From contig CM027377.1 in NCBI GenBank assembly GCA_015680905.1, positions 13,912,501 to 13,976,500 on the forward strand: a stretch of 64,000 nucleotides of DNA, read 5' to 3'. Each line of letters opens with the position of its first letter. Positions within the stretch are counted from its first letter, which is position 1. A program made the translations under genes and the position numbers. Below are positions 11,665 to 24,924 of this stretch, one piece after another. The notes below the pieces were generated by a model. That model had not been told where the DNA came from. It made no database searches and worked only from the letters and a program-made list of their open reading frames with translations. This stretch comes from Coptis chinensis (Eukaryota > Streptophyta > Magnoliopsida > Ranunculales > Ranunculaceae).

Positions 11665-14600
11665 CTACAACTCCTCTTCTTCGTCATCTTCATCTGAATC
11701 CCCAGCATTGATAGGCTGCCCATTTAGATCAACATCCACACCGTTCATCTGCCTCACAAACTGTCCTCTCACACGAGGCCTCCTCTCAGCAAGTCGTTTG
11801 CGGTTTATGTATCTGATCTTCTTGTCAAAACACCGGTCTTTCCTCTTCTGCCTAAACTTTATCAGTGCTGCTTCTCTTCTTTCAGTTCGATCTGGTTTTA
11901 CTTTTGTTGAAGCAAAACTTGCGTTTGGATGCCAATGGTGAGTTGCAGGCATTTGACCGGTCTGCATACAAACACTGACCGGGTAGTAGGGGAATGACGG
12001 CATCATGGGCACATGAGTTGAACACTGTGGGAGAGAATTGTACTGAGGCAACATAGTTGAAGCATGCTTCCCAAAATCATGTTGGTTACCTTGAGACATT
12101 TGCACTGAAGAAGGCATCATAACTTGATTCATCATCCCATGCATATAATAGGGCAGAGAAGTAAGTGATGGAAGACCTGGAATATTAACTTGAGCCTCGT
12201 TGCTCGGATGCATCAATACTGTAGAAGGATGTTCCTTCTTTGAGTTTCTTGATTGATGGAACTCCAGTGAGACAGGAGCACATGACTTTTCTGTATAAGT
12301 GGTGCCAGGGATGGTTTCACTGCTAGGATAACTGTTTCCTTTGTGGTAATTCTCCACCACTTCCGCAGACTTGTGTACTGCTGAACATTGGCACCAGGTG
12401 AATTACACCATCTAGCAAGTGTTTCTTCCTTGGTTGCGCATTCTGCCTGAGCAGCAGTTTCATCTATACAGACAATTCTCTGACGTTTGCTTGGAGTGAT
12501 GCTTGATTTGACGTATGTCAAGAATGCTGAGGATTCACCAATCTTTAATGCACTCTTTTTTGGACATGAAGAAACTTGTGCTGAAAATCACAACATGCAG
12601 AGTTCAACAAGCAGAGTCATAAGTCTGTGCTTCAGACTTTCTCTGAGAGTAATCTCTCTGGGAATACAGCGCTATATTGTCAGAATAAATAATGCTTTCG
12701 CCAAGAAAAGCATTTAGGGAAAAACATACCCTAACTGATGGGGAAGAAAACTGTTGAAAATACCACTAGTAACCACAAAATGGTGGGAGCCGAACGAAGA
12801 AGAAGAAGGACCTGAAGAGAAGAGACAAATTGAATGGTGGTGTTTGAAGAGAGATCAGGGGTGGTTTTGTGTTCAGCGAAAAAAAGAGAGAGAGGTGTGT
12901 TTGTGATTCGGCAGACAGACGGACAAAGTGCATTTTCGCTCCCTTGAGCCAAGACCTCACTTCGTTCGGGATTAAAAAAATCAACTAAAGGACAACAGCT
13001 GCAGTAAAATTTTGTATATGAAATGCTTGTCAGACATTTTCTTAAAAATCAGATAGGCCATTGGGAAATACTCAGATACTTGTCATGAGTCCCATGAGAT
13101 ATTACATCTAAAGAATTGAATTAAGTAACAATGATGCAGACCATTAGAAGCTCACCTGTTTGCTGAATAGGTCTCAGCACATCAGGGTAATATTCAGACG
13201 GTCTATTGAGTGCAGGTTCTACAGATGCAGCAGCATTGGACTGCACAGTAAAAACAGATTAAAAAGGTAGAGTTAAGATACATTCTAGACATTAATTGAA
13301 TAAGCATCCTGAAATTTCAACAGTGGAAAACAAAATATGGTCTTAGCCAACAATGAATGGAATGCAAAAACATTGCAAACCAAACCCAGTGACCATGGTA
13401 AAATTTTAAGAATGAAGACTAACAATAGTACATAGCGACAGCCGGAGTATTTCAACTTTTTCAGCAAATTTTGCAGCTTTTGCCACACCTTGACCTTCAG
13501 GACACAAGCAGAACAAAGAATAATATCTTAGGAACAGGGATCTCATCAACGAAGACCATGATTACATCAAAATACATTCCTTTTTAGTGGAAACTGCACC
13601 AGATCCTCAGATACCATGACTCGCCATTTCTGGCTTGCATTTGCTTATCTGGTATTTTGCGCGACTTAAATCTTATTATTTCACATTTTCAATAACTCAC
13701 ATTAACGAAGACTCGTAATCATATAAGCTTCAACGACCTATCTGGAAAAAAAATTGGTGGATTAAGAATTGGACAACATAGGTTTGTAAGCATTGATAGA
13801 AGACGTAGGATGATTGAGACAACACCACTTTTCCAACTTCAGTTGAAGACCACCAAAACTCAGCATGTTGCAAATGGCTAAAAATGCTTCTGATGAATCA
13901 TAAGGGCTTCAAAGTAGAAAGCCCAAAAGGACAAGATCAACAAATCCTGGAAACATATCTGATATACACCTCTCGACTGCCTAATTATTTTGAAAATTCA
14001 TATGCAAATCATTCTTACCTCAGCCTCTCGATTATTCAAAATGCTATTTTCAAGAATGGTGCTTCTCATGGGACTTCTCATCTGTGTCATCTGAGAATAC
14101 AGTTGTGCTGTTGGTATTGGCATCACTGGGGTCCGACGCTACCATATCAAAGTCATAATTCAAAATTTTCTTCTCCGACAAACCAAGCTGAAAGTAAATA
14201 AAATAGAAAATGAATTTCCTGAAATGAGTCCAATAGTCCATCTGTTTTATACTATTCAAGTACATGATAATTTGAGTTCCTTAAGAAATATAGGGTAAGG
14301 CACTAGAAAATTTTCTAATACATTCCCAGATACATATATATATCACATAGTATAACACAAAGGGAGATGGTACTCTAGAGCCCATTCCAACTTGAATTGT
14401 AGGAAGATCCTTCTCATGCTATGTATGAAAACTCTATGGATTATACACAAATGGTAGCTTATGACAGTTGAAGTTCACGATTAGACCATTACTGCATATT
14501 TTCATAGAGTCAAATATTCATTTACTTATTACCAAGCAAAAATGAAGGCATATTTTCATAGATATCCTAAGAAAAAATCTACATATGGCTCCCCTGCATA

Positions 14601-16316
14601 TGTGCTAAGTGCTAACTGTCTCAGTATGCGATTAGCAGACAACACCAGGTCAACTGGCAGAGCTTGTACAATCCTGTTCTTTTTCAAAAACCAAACAGTA
14701 CACAGAAGCAGAAAGACCCAACCGAACGTCAAAAAAATAAAATAAAAATCACACCGTTGAAAATACCAACCATTTGCCGCCTTCTCCACGTAAGCGTCCA
14801 TAAGTTCAATAGCTCATTGGTGCGTAATGGCTTAACAAGATAATCAGCTGCTCCAAGTTTCAAGCACTTAACAACAACAGAAACCTCATCTTGAGCAGAC
14901 ATCACTGAGCGATTCAAAAGGATAAGAAACGTGAGAATCAGTTCACATGCATGCAAAGATAGCACATACAATATCAAATTGAACTTACTGATGATAGGAA
15001 TCCGCCGTAATTGTTCGTCGTGCATAATGTACTTTAACAGCTTTAAGCCTTTGGTTACCGGAAGGTCAACTTCGGCAAGTATGATATCGATATCGGGCCC
15101 CTCTGCATTAAGAGCATCAATCACCTGTCTGGGTGTCCTCACTGAGGTTACTGAAAGGCACCAAATATAAAATGTCACAAAGAAGTCCCTTCCTACGAAA
15201 TCAAATAAAATGTGATCGTACATGCAGTCTGAAAGTATATACTAAGATTAAGAGATGTGGAATCCTCTCAAAAGAAAGAGTTTATAGTAAAGCTTGTATA
15301 ACAATAAAACCATGGGAAGAGGAAACCACCATAAGAGTAATTGAGAAAAATGTCAAGAAACAAAAACTTTGAGTGACTTCTCTTTCTCCAAAATACTTGC
15401 CTCCGTTTTCAGAGCAAAAGACCCATAAACAAACAATAACCAAAGTTGAATGCAAACAGCCAAATGGCTTACCAAGAAGAATTGATGCCATACAAATAGT
15501 TACCAATATAAATATGCAATGAGATTGTTAATAATTCTAATGGCAAGGGCAAAGTGTCTCATTAGCCACCCTTATCTCAATTACATAAATCCTATAGTGC
15601 CATTCTACAAGCCCAGTCGGAGAGATACTAAGAGATAAAGTCAGTCAAAATGATCTTGGCTTTCACGACAAAAGCCAAACTCATAGTACAGGTAATAAGA
15701 TAACAAATCCAAAAGCAAAATTCCAAGACTGTAGCTCAGTTCACTACTTTGTTCCAAAATCTAAATCCAAATAAACGCCCTTGGAATTCTCTAGTTCAAA
15801 CTATGCCTTCTGCAGAATAATCCAGTAAATAAACAAACTTTTTATATCAATTGAACAATCATAAATTTCAACTTTGATATGATTCTCTTCCAAACTCAAA
15901 TTATACAATTTATAACCAATCTCAAATTATACAATACAACCCCATCCTCATCATCACTTCCATCCGTAAATACAAGTCATGTTCCTTCAATTGAACTCCA
16001 CCCAAAGTCAATAACAAAACATTCTAATCACTCAAATTTGTTTTCACTTTGTTTATAAGCCCATAACAACAATCAACACTAGGTAACAAAAAGATACTAA
16101 ATAAGCAAATAAAAAAAACAAGGTACCTTGATAAGAACATTTGGAAAGAAGAGTGAAAACTTCTTTAGAGCTTTTAGCATCATTATCACACAAAAGTATC
16201 CTCACTTTACTTCGATCAAGATATGGCATATTACTACCGTTACTGCTACCACCATCTTTACGTACACCACTTGCTTCATTTCTTTCCATTCTCTTCAACT
16301 GATCAAATGAGTCCAA
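11665..16316 (-). CDS. TOC1: TOC1 / pseudo-response regulator 1 (circadian clock), with two apparent single-base frame slips
   Basis: Six exons on the minus strand: 16316-16127, 15150-14989, 14904-14771, 14187-14019, 13240-13156 and 12580-11665. The pseudo-receiver domain reads [41 protein letters not shown] and [24 protein letters not shown]-type phosphoacceptor context is replaced (AEVDLP), as in PRRs. The C-terminal CCT domain reads [20 protein letters not shown] and [11 protein letters not shown], then an acidic tail. TOC1 is a nuclear evening-phase repressor of CCA1/LHY. A spare base near 14068-14073 (exon 4) and a missing base near 12378-12382 (exon 6) break the frame; taken together the exon lengths sum to a multiple of three, about 551 codons, normal for TOC1. 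Read literally, translation would stop at ~207 residues, leaving only the receiver. A second in-frame ATG sits at codon 10 (MERNEAS). Confidence 0.93.
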
Positions 16317-16694
16317 GTCAACTTCTTCTCATCAAACCAACTTCAATACCACCTCAAACTGAGTTAGTTGCCGAGTTTTGAGTGTTGTCATGTTAACCTT
16401 ATCTCACTATAATAACGAAAAAGTAATATTAAACTAACTAAATATAGTACGACCAAAATATCAAAATATGGAACTAACACTCACTCGAGTCCGGTTTTTG
16501 CTATCCTCAAATATTGTGTCCTAGCTGTCCAGCCTCACAGTATATACTGTCGGTTTGCATTGAAATACAGACATTTATGTGTAAATCTCCAAGTATTATA
16601 TAAACGGTTGTGATGTATTTTGGACAGCTGAACAGCAAATTTTGGAACAGCATAACTCAGGTCCACTCAATCTAGTATTATGTACCAACTAACA
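16317..16694. promoter_or_regulatory. TOC1 upstream region
   Basis: The promoter and 5' UTR of TOC1 must lie here. AAAATATCA at 16455-16463 differs by one base from the evening element AAAATATCT, which is known in clock-gene promoters; at this short length chance occurrence in AT-rich DNA is likely. Confidence 0.35.
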
Positions 16695-17800
16695 AGAAAT
16701 TTTATTTTGTCCCCTTGTAATTTTTATGCCAATGACTTGACTAGCTCATATTGTGGATGTGTCTAGTTGCCCAATTATTTTGTCTAAAGCATGTGGTATA
16801 TAAGTTGTGATACTTTTCGAGAGGATTAGTTGGTAGTTTGGGCACACAATGGGGTTATTTATCTTGGATATTTTGCCCATCCATTTTTCGGTTTGCATCA
16901 TGAATTTTTTATTCTTTTCAATTTGTAATTGAAAAGCCAAAGTCAATTTCTTAGAAATGCAAGAGTTACAACTTACAAATGAAGACCATTTTTGAATAGA
17001 TGGTTGCTTATTTGCACTTTTCCCATAATGTTTTGAGGTGTTTAGTAACATGAACAGATTAAGTTAATTGGTGAGTTTATAGAATTAAGACTAGGTAAAG
17101 ATTGTTTAGCCAATAATTAGGAAAATAATTGGGAACTGGTGGGGCCGGAAGAACGAACCCAACCACGGAAAAGTGACAACAGAGAGAGAAAAAGTGCAAG
17201 CGTGTGGGCCCACTGTAAGTGCTGAAAAACTATCCACGTAATGCTGAAATCGAAAAGAGAGACGTGGTGCAACAAGAATCTCACCTTGCACATCTTTCAG
17301 ATCATGCAGAATCATTCGGTTGTCCCCAAAGTGTTTAATGCCCAAGCGTTACAGATTTGTCCTAATAACGCAATAAGTCTGAGATATCTGTCGGTTTGCT
17401 AGGAAACGGTATCAAAATTTCAAGTCTCGAAATGAATTAAACGACTTTTATTTCTTGAAATCGAATCAGATTTATGAAACCTTAACCTGCCCAAGAAAGT
17501 TGAAGCCTCGAAGGGAACCATTTGATTGTTTGATTTCAATTTTCCCCAACCATATAAACACGAGATAAAAAAGATGATGTAAAATGTAATTTGCGTTTGT
17601 TTCATAATTTATGCTCCAATACCAAATGCATGTTCACATAAACTTGCTTTCTCGTGTGATAGTTAATTGTTTTTTAACTTGTTACTCTTATAGCTATTAA
17701 TATTTAACCTCACTTAGTTTTGCTTTTGTATCAAATGGAGATGAACGAAGTGGAATTACACAAGATTCTTGAGATACTGGAGCAAACTAAATATGCTCTG
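16695..17800. repeat. Duplicated flank, copy Y2
   Basis: Partner of 7443-8160, interrupted at about 16830-17265 by unmatched sequence. Small reading frames here are not conserved between the two copies and look non-coding. The stretch 17801-18169 holds nothing recognisable. Confidence 0.7.
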
Positions 17801-18169
17801 TATCAGAAGTCATACCAATCTATATGACAGTGGCTACTTGGAAGCCATGTGTTTGAGTGCATAGGTTTGTAGCTTAGAGACTTGGGTTGATTACGAAATT
17901 TATATCATTCATTCTTCTCTCTTGTTTTAAGTCTTAGTCAGTTTTGTTTATATAGTGTTAATTCCAAGACCTTAAAATGCATGCCTACGACTTTTCATTT
18001 AGACAATGTGTATTGTTTACCAAATTTATTTTTCCGTGTAAAAATTCCAAATCACTTTGGAATTTTCTTAATAATAGTACAATACATTTGTCGGCGTAGC
18101 TTGAGAAAAATCCTATGAGAATATAGCTCAGAGTTACAAAAGATTGCAGATCTTAAGTCTTTGGTAACT

Positions 18170-19976
18170 TGTCACAGCCCGAATTTCTAAACAATTAAAA
18201 AAAATGAATATTTGAAATATAAATATCTCAAACATCACTCGGTTTAATTGTCTAAAACCCAAATTTACTTGGGGGATACAACACATGTCAAAACCTAAAA
18301 CCCACATCACAAATGGGATCAACTTAACAACAAAAATCTCCAAATCCTCAACTATCACTTTATTAAAACTTTCTTCCATCCCAATACAAACTTAAACAAA
18401 CTTTAAGAATAACAATTTCCAACATCGTATTCTCATGTTATATAAAAATGTAACCTACGTTATTACATCCTTCCAATAATATCGGGCCTAAAGAAAACTA
18501 ACAATTCGCCTCCGGGCATCTAATCCTAATCACACGCCGTGGTTCCAATCGCCTTCCACCTATATTCCTAAGAACACACCCGTTCTGCCAAAACAAAGAA
18601 ACATGGGTGATTGAAAATGGAATTTCTTTGGTATGAGTAGACTAACCACATAAAACCATTATCATACTTTAATTATTCAAACAATCACTTTATATTATCC
18701 CATAACTTAATCATTCACAGCTTGGAAGACAGGTAGTTCCGTCATTTTAACCGGCATAATTTCTTCCCAAGCAAGACTTCCATTATATAACTCATTATAA
18801 TAACTCGTTTTAATATCTAAACCATAGAATTAAAACTTACCGATATCCACTGCTGTATAAGGGTAGGACCGCGTCCCTGCACAAAATGTTATTAAGTCCT
18901 ACCCTCCTGCAAAAGAAAGTTAGAACTTCTATATAACCTATGTAGATATTATATTATGTATTCAAAAGTAAACTCAAACACTCGCATAATCAAACAATAC
19001 AACTAACCCGCAAGGCGAATACCTTAGTTCCTCTCAGAGTGGGTCAAATAATAACGGTCATTCATGGCACATTCAATGAATACCCTGGGTCATTCCTGCC
19101 ACATTCAAGGAATACCCAATCCTACATTCCCGTACACTCAAGGAATATAACTAACCCGCAAGGCGAATACCTTAGTTCATCTTTAGGGCAGTCCAAACAA
19201 TCTGGTCATTCATGGCACATTCAATGAATACCCTGGGTCATTCCTACCACCACCACCACAACAATACCCCAAGATCACAATTATCAACTTCGGCGCCCCA
19301 TTATCGCTGCAAGCCTTCAACTTCATCCAGATCCACCAACAACTTAATCCAACCACAATCCCATCGCCTCCAAACCAACAAACCAATCAACACAATAAAA
19401 AAAGCGACATGGGAGTTGAACGCCATTAACGACTCAAGCTCGAGAGCTCCATCGATTCCAACCAACTTTTTCCCTTTATAAGTAAAATAACAACACGTAA
19501 AACGTAACTAACAAAAAGAAATCTAACGGGAAGAAATCTTTGACAAGAAAGCATTCATACATAGCCGTACTCTAGTTTGGGGAAAAAGAAAAACTAACTA
19601 CACACAATATCGTTTTATATAGACAAGACCCGTAGAATTCTAAGCGGATAAAAAAATCATAGTTCTAGTAGTGGTGAGAGTTAACTCTACTCACCTGTAG
19701 CGCTATCCGATTATCAACCAGCTACCAGGAAAAACCTTCCTTTCCTTCCTTCAGTAAAAATCCCATTTTTTTTCTAAAACCCTCGCTGTGTTCTTTTTCC
19801 AAAAACTCTACGTGAGAAAACTCCCCGAAAAACAAGGACAACACTTATCCATTTACCTACGGGCTTTTATCCGTATCTGATAGTTATCATCTATCCATTT
19901 TATCTATTTTCATTATTATTATTTTTATTATTATTATTATTAGGAAAATAAAATAATAAAAACACGGGGTGTTATA
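18170..19976 (-). repeat. LTR (3' LTR in element orientation)
   Basis: Left LTR, 1807 bp, bordered on the left by TSD TAACT. It matches 24925-26726 along its length, ending GGGGTGTTATA on the plus strand. Confidence 0.88.
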
Positions 19977-20584
19977 ATATACACACCTTAAAAGGATCTC
20001 GTCCCGAGATTCAAGGTAGAGTGTATATTAACCAAACAACAAGATCAACAACCAATAAAAAAACATACGTGTATACGTAAGTATACACACCTTAAAAGGA
20101 ATACACATATACAATATCATATAGATAGACATACTAATATGCAAATCACATACTTTGAAAATGTATCTATATACGTATTGAACCCAAGAAATACGTGTAT
20201 ACACTAGCATACACAACTCAAAAGAATAAACGTAATTAATTTCTTCAATTGCCAACACTTAAGTAAACTCATTATTTCACAATTTAGCAAAACCCATATT
20301 CTTCAAGTTAAATCATACTAAGAAGGCAATGTAGTTCCTCTCATACCGAGGCAGTTAGTTCCACTCTTAGTATTTACCAACTAATCCAAAGCGCGTTTAA
20401 AAATACATATTATTTTTTTTTTTTTTTTTTAACGATCTTTCTGTCAAAACTATTTGTTTAAAAACTCATATGTTTCATCCACCACCTTAGTGTTTACGCA
20501 TATATATCAACATTTCTCTCGTGTCTCACAAACACCACATGTTGAAAATAAAAATATAAAACGTATAGACCCGATTCATATTAT

Positions 20585-20715
20585 CAACGGCCTACACTAT
20601 GTCCACCATCACATAGGATCAAACACCTACAATGTGAGGCATGCATATTGGCTCACACACCAACGATATGCAAGTATACACACTGGTTCACACACCAACG
20701 ATGCATACTAACTCT
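20585..20715. repeat. Tandem CACACCAACGATG repeat block, left copy
   Basis: Units of the form CTGG(A/T)TCACACACCAACGATG are repeated here, and a closely matching block lies at 24392-24540. The block starting ATCACATAGGATCAAACACC occurs at both places and brackets the inner LTR-like segment. Confidence 0.65.
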
Positions 20716-23700
20716 CTCTATCATCTTCACACACCCGAATTTCGGCTGAATTGGAAAACATTATTTGTTCCCCGACTCTTCGATCTCCGAGGTGTGGCGA
20801 CTCTCAACTTCAAAACCCATAAACAGCTTTTAAATATCGCGGATAATTAAAACCAATAAAAATTTCAATTAAACAAATGTCCTCTTCATTACAAAATTTA
20901 CAAATAAGATTAGGTTACAAATCTCTTTCCAATAACTCTTTATTTAAAATTACAAATGAAATATACAAAAACATTGTCTAGACTGAAAATCTATATCACC
21001 TTAAGGGAAAACAAAATACCTCCCCGAAATGCAATGCTAATGAAAAACCACAAGCAAAGTGACCAACCTTCTTCAACACTAAAGCGTCAAAACTTATCAA
21101 CTATGTTCATTGAATGAACACACCCGATAAGCAAACATGCAAATCGGTTGAGATTATAAAAATCTTTGGTGTGAGTAGCTTCTAAAACAACATATACTTA
21201 TACAAATATATACATAATCTATACGGCAGCTTAGTTCCTCCACCGAGGCCTTTACTTTCAACGACTAATACAACATCCTTAAGTTCAATAACTAAAGGGC
21301 GGTAGTTCCTCCATTCGGCTTTTTAACTTCCCACTAACCACACAACAAACTATACTCATAATAAATAAGGCATGTAGTTCCTCCATCGAGGTTTTAGGTT
21401 CTAACTAAACTATAACCCACCAAGCATATACAATCATCTATCTAAAGATACATCATTAACCAACACATTACCATAATTAGATTATTTCGGGCTTTCTTTC
21501 GTGTCCCTAAAATCACGCGTCATTATCTATGTCTTACCTAGTTTCCCTGGCTACCACAATCGCTACCCAACCGAACATGTACATCCACATGCCTCCCTTA
21601 CATAATGAACCGGTCCGGCGTAACCACCCGGCGGGATGCGCGACACCGTAAAATCCTCACACGGAAGCAATTATGTAAGTAATGCCACTATTCGGCATAA
21701 AATATTGCGCATCATCGTTCTATTTTTGCGAACGGAATAATCAAGCCACTATTCGGCTCGCCCGAGGAGGCCATTCAAGCCTTCTTCGAACGCCGGAAGG
21801 GCCGCCGAAGGCCATTGGATTAACTGAAACGCTGGAAGAAGGCCGCCGAAGGCCATTGGATTAATCGAAACGCCCGGAAGGGCCAATCACATGAGTTGTG
21901 GTAGTCAGTTCTAGGATTTTCGTTATGTAATTTATTCGGGTGTCATACATTAATGACTCATAAACATTCCACTATATCACGTCGCGGTCAATTACCTTTA
22001 TCGCTAAAGCCATAATATCTAGAAACATCTAAATTATATCTCATAGTCACTTTCATTTCTTTCACGTGCCAATATATTATTGCAGACTATACCACACTCC
22101 CGGGGCAAATATTCACCAATACTATATTAGCATCTCACATATAAAATAATGGAGTGTATATACATTTCTCCAAGATATTGCATTAATATAAATATCCCAA
22201 AGATATTATCTCATGTCACAATGCTTCAACGTGATCACATACATTTTTATTATAACGTATTAGGAATATAATATCTCCTAATATCTCAATATCGTCACGT
22301 GTCGAAAAAATACACAACATCAAGGTCAAATCTTTCTTAGATAATGACCACCAAATTATCCAAAGCTTCCATCGTGATTTTATTACTATATGTGTCCATA
22401 TAATATACACATAATACGTAGCACAAATAAACAGTCCACAATCCACAATCAAAGCCCAATATATATATGATTTACACAACACTCACGTCAAATCTAAATT
22501 AGATAATGACCAACCAAGTTATACAATATTCGATAATATTTTATTACTATATTTGTCCACATAAGCAAATGTGTGAAAACTGGAAAAGTCAACATTCCAC
22601 AGTCAACGGTCAAAGTCAAAGTCAAAGGCAACACATCATGGTCAAAGTCAAAGTCAACACGTCATGGTCAAAGTCAACATGTCCTGGTCAAAGCCAAAGT
22701 CAACGGTCAATGGTCAACAGTCAATGGTCAACAGTCAACCCATCAGGGTCAATGTCAAAGTCAACATGCCATGGTCAAAGGTCAAAGTCAACCATGGTCA
22801 AAGTCAAAGTCCACATGTCATGGTCAAAGCCAACATGTCTTGGTCAAAGTCAATTCATCATTTTCAAAGTCAAACTGTCGTTTCAGGTGTTAAACCAGGT
22901 TGAGTCATAGCCATGGTTCAAAATTTAAGGTCAAAAAGAATCGTGGCTCATAGGCTCATGACTACGGTAATGGTTCGGACCCAACTGGCCAGGCCCAAAC
23001 CTTAGAACCCGAAAGTCTAAACCGTGAAAGACCCAAATAGATATATTTTAAGTCCAGTGGACTAGCCCCAAGAAATATTAAAAACGGGCCCAAAAACTGA
23101 TACTGAACTGGCCCAAAACAGTTAAGTGGATTCGGCCCAAAAACTTTAATATAAACCGGCCCAGTCAAAACAAAATAGAACTGTCCAAACAAAACAACCA
23201 AAATCGGGCCCAAAAACCAACTAAGGCCCAAGACCAAATAATAGAACTTTGGCCCAACATACAATAAAATCGGCCCATAGAAACAAACTAACAAAGGCCC
23301 AACAAGAAGGCCCAACTAAGATGAACAGTTACTGTTGATCTTCTCTAGCTCCATCAGCCACCACCACCGCTCGAATTCCGGCCACCACTCGTCTGCCCCA
23401 TTCAAGCTAACGGTTTCAATCCCCCTAAAAACCCAAACAACATTAATAAAACCAAAAATCCCAAATCGTCAAATCCCAACATCACCAAAATTAGATCTGG
23501 AAGAATTCCCACCGCCATTAATGGCTTCTCTCCGAGCTTTGACAGCCCCCATCAACAGCCCTCACTCACTACCCCCATTCCTCAAACAAACAACCCACGA
23601 CACCAACAAAACAGTTCACAACAACAGTTCACATAAAAATCAAAACCTCAGTATCGCAGTAATGGTGTTCGGCGCCATTGACGCCTGTTCAAGGCTCCCA

Positions 23701-24391
23701 ACAGCCCAACCACCGTACTCCAACCCCCAACAATCCATCAAACCCACTCATCAGTCCACAACCAAACACCAACAACAAAAACGAGTTCAACCCGCCACCA
23801 TCGATGCGGTTTCACAACCAAAAACTGGGCGCTTCCTCGCGACGCCATTAGCGCCTGTTCAGAGCGTGAACAGAGCTACAACAGTATTTAAGTTCAAAGT
23901 CCACGCCGCCATTAACGCTCTGTCGAGCTTCAAGCTTCCAAAGCTTCAACATTTTAACAGTTCAACAGTGTTTGACTAGAGTTTTAACAACTCGACGAAA
24001 CACGACGTTGAATAAAACAATATAATGAACAGTATAAAAACAGAAACCTTAGACAGTATACCGATATTCGAAAACGATAAAATCCGGTGATATAGCAAAA
24101 TAGCTACTCACCTGAATTAAAACCCGACGAATCCTCCGTAGTCCGAACCGTCGCGCTCCACCTCTCCAGCAAACCAGTTTCTCTCTCTGCCTCCATTTTT
24201 AATATTTTATTCTCCAGGAACCCTATTTTCTAGAAAAATGTGTTTATATACTTGGGTCCGAAACCCAAGCCCAACACAGACTCGGGCCCAAAAACCAGGC
24301 CCACGTATCCCGAGTCCAATCCGACGAATTTTGAAAATAAATAATTAAATTAATTAATTAAATAGATAAAAACGTATTTTAAAAATACGGG
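20716..24391 (-). mobile_element. Remains of a second LTR-type sequence inside the LTR element
   Basis: On the minus strand the right end begins TGTAAAGCCCGTATTTT at 24391, the usual start of a gypsy-type LTR, followed by a TATA-like TATATAAAC near 24240-24250 and a CAGGTGAGTAG motif near 24110 that also appears in the outer LTR. Internal GTAGTTCCTCCAC-type stretches resemble the outer LTR. The left limit is uncertain and no second LTR or TSD was fixed, so this could be a solo LTR or a shuffled piece. The ORF at 23335-23979 is low-complexity Pro/Ser/Thr-rich sequence and is not accepted as a gene. Confidence 0.4.
22575..22905. repeat. GTCAA minisatellite (dense W-box-like array)
   Basis: GGTCAAAGTCAA-type units recur for about 330 bp, mixed with CATG and CACGTC(A/C)-like spacers. 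On the minus strand each GTCAA is TTGAC, the core of the W-box bound by WRKY factors. Reading frames across it are repeat artefacts. Confidence 0.8.
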
Positions 24392-24924
24392 CTTTACAAT
24401 CACATAGGATCAAACACCAACAATGTGTGGTATGCACACTGGATCACACACCAACGATGTACATGTATACACTGGATCAAACTCCAACGATGCATACCGA
24501 GAGATGTTATGTATATTGGATCACACACCAACGATATACATAACTTGGACAATATCAAATATTTCAAATCCAACCTTTATCAAAAGGGTTTCTTTATTCC
24601 TTGGATAATTCCAATTTACTCAAATATGAAATTTTAAAATAACTATTTCTTCTTTAGTCAATACTTACTTAAAAATAGAAAACTCCGCTAAGAAAACAAC
24701 ACTATAACATGCAAAAAATTCGATTATAAATTTCATAAGAAATTAACCGTTAAAACAAGCATTTTATTTTCCTAATCATATCCCAACATTCCACTATAAA
24801 AGTACACACAAAACAACAAGCCAAACCAAATACCACGAAGAAACACTCCTACTACCCATTCACCACAATCCGAGGATCACCTAGACCTTCACTATCTAGG
24901 CTAACCTAAGCTCGATACCAAATG

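Noticed and set aside
12731-12984. Two overlapping minus ORFs in the last TOC1 intron
   Set aside because: Short, overlapping in different frames and no motif; intronic.
22506-22910. Three overlapping plus-strand ORFs of 79-134 codons
   Set aside because: They are translations of the GTCAA tandem repeat in three frames.
23335-23979. 214-codon plus-strand ORF inside the LTR element
   Set aside because: Pro/Ser/Thr/Gln-rich, low complexity, no domain, and it lies antisense to an LTR-type sequence; judged non-coding.
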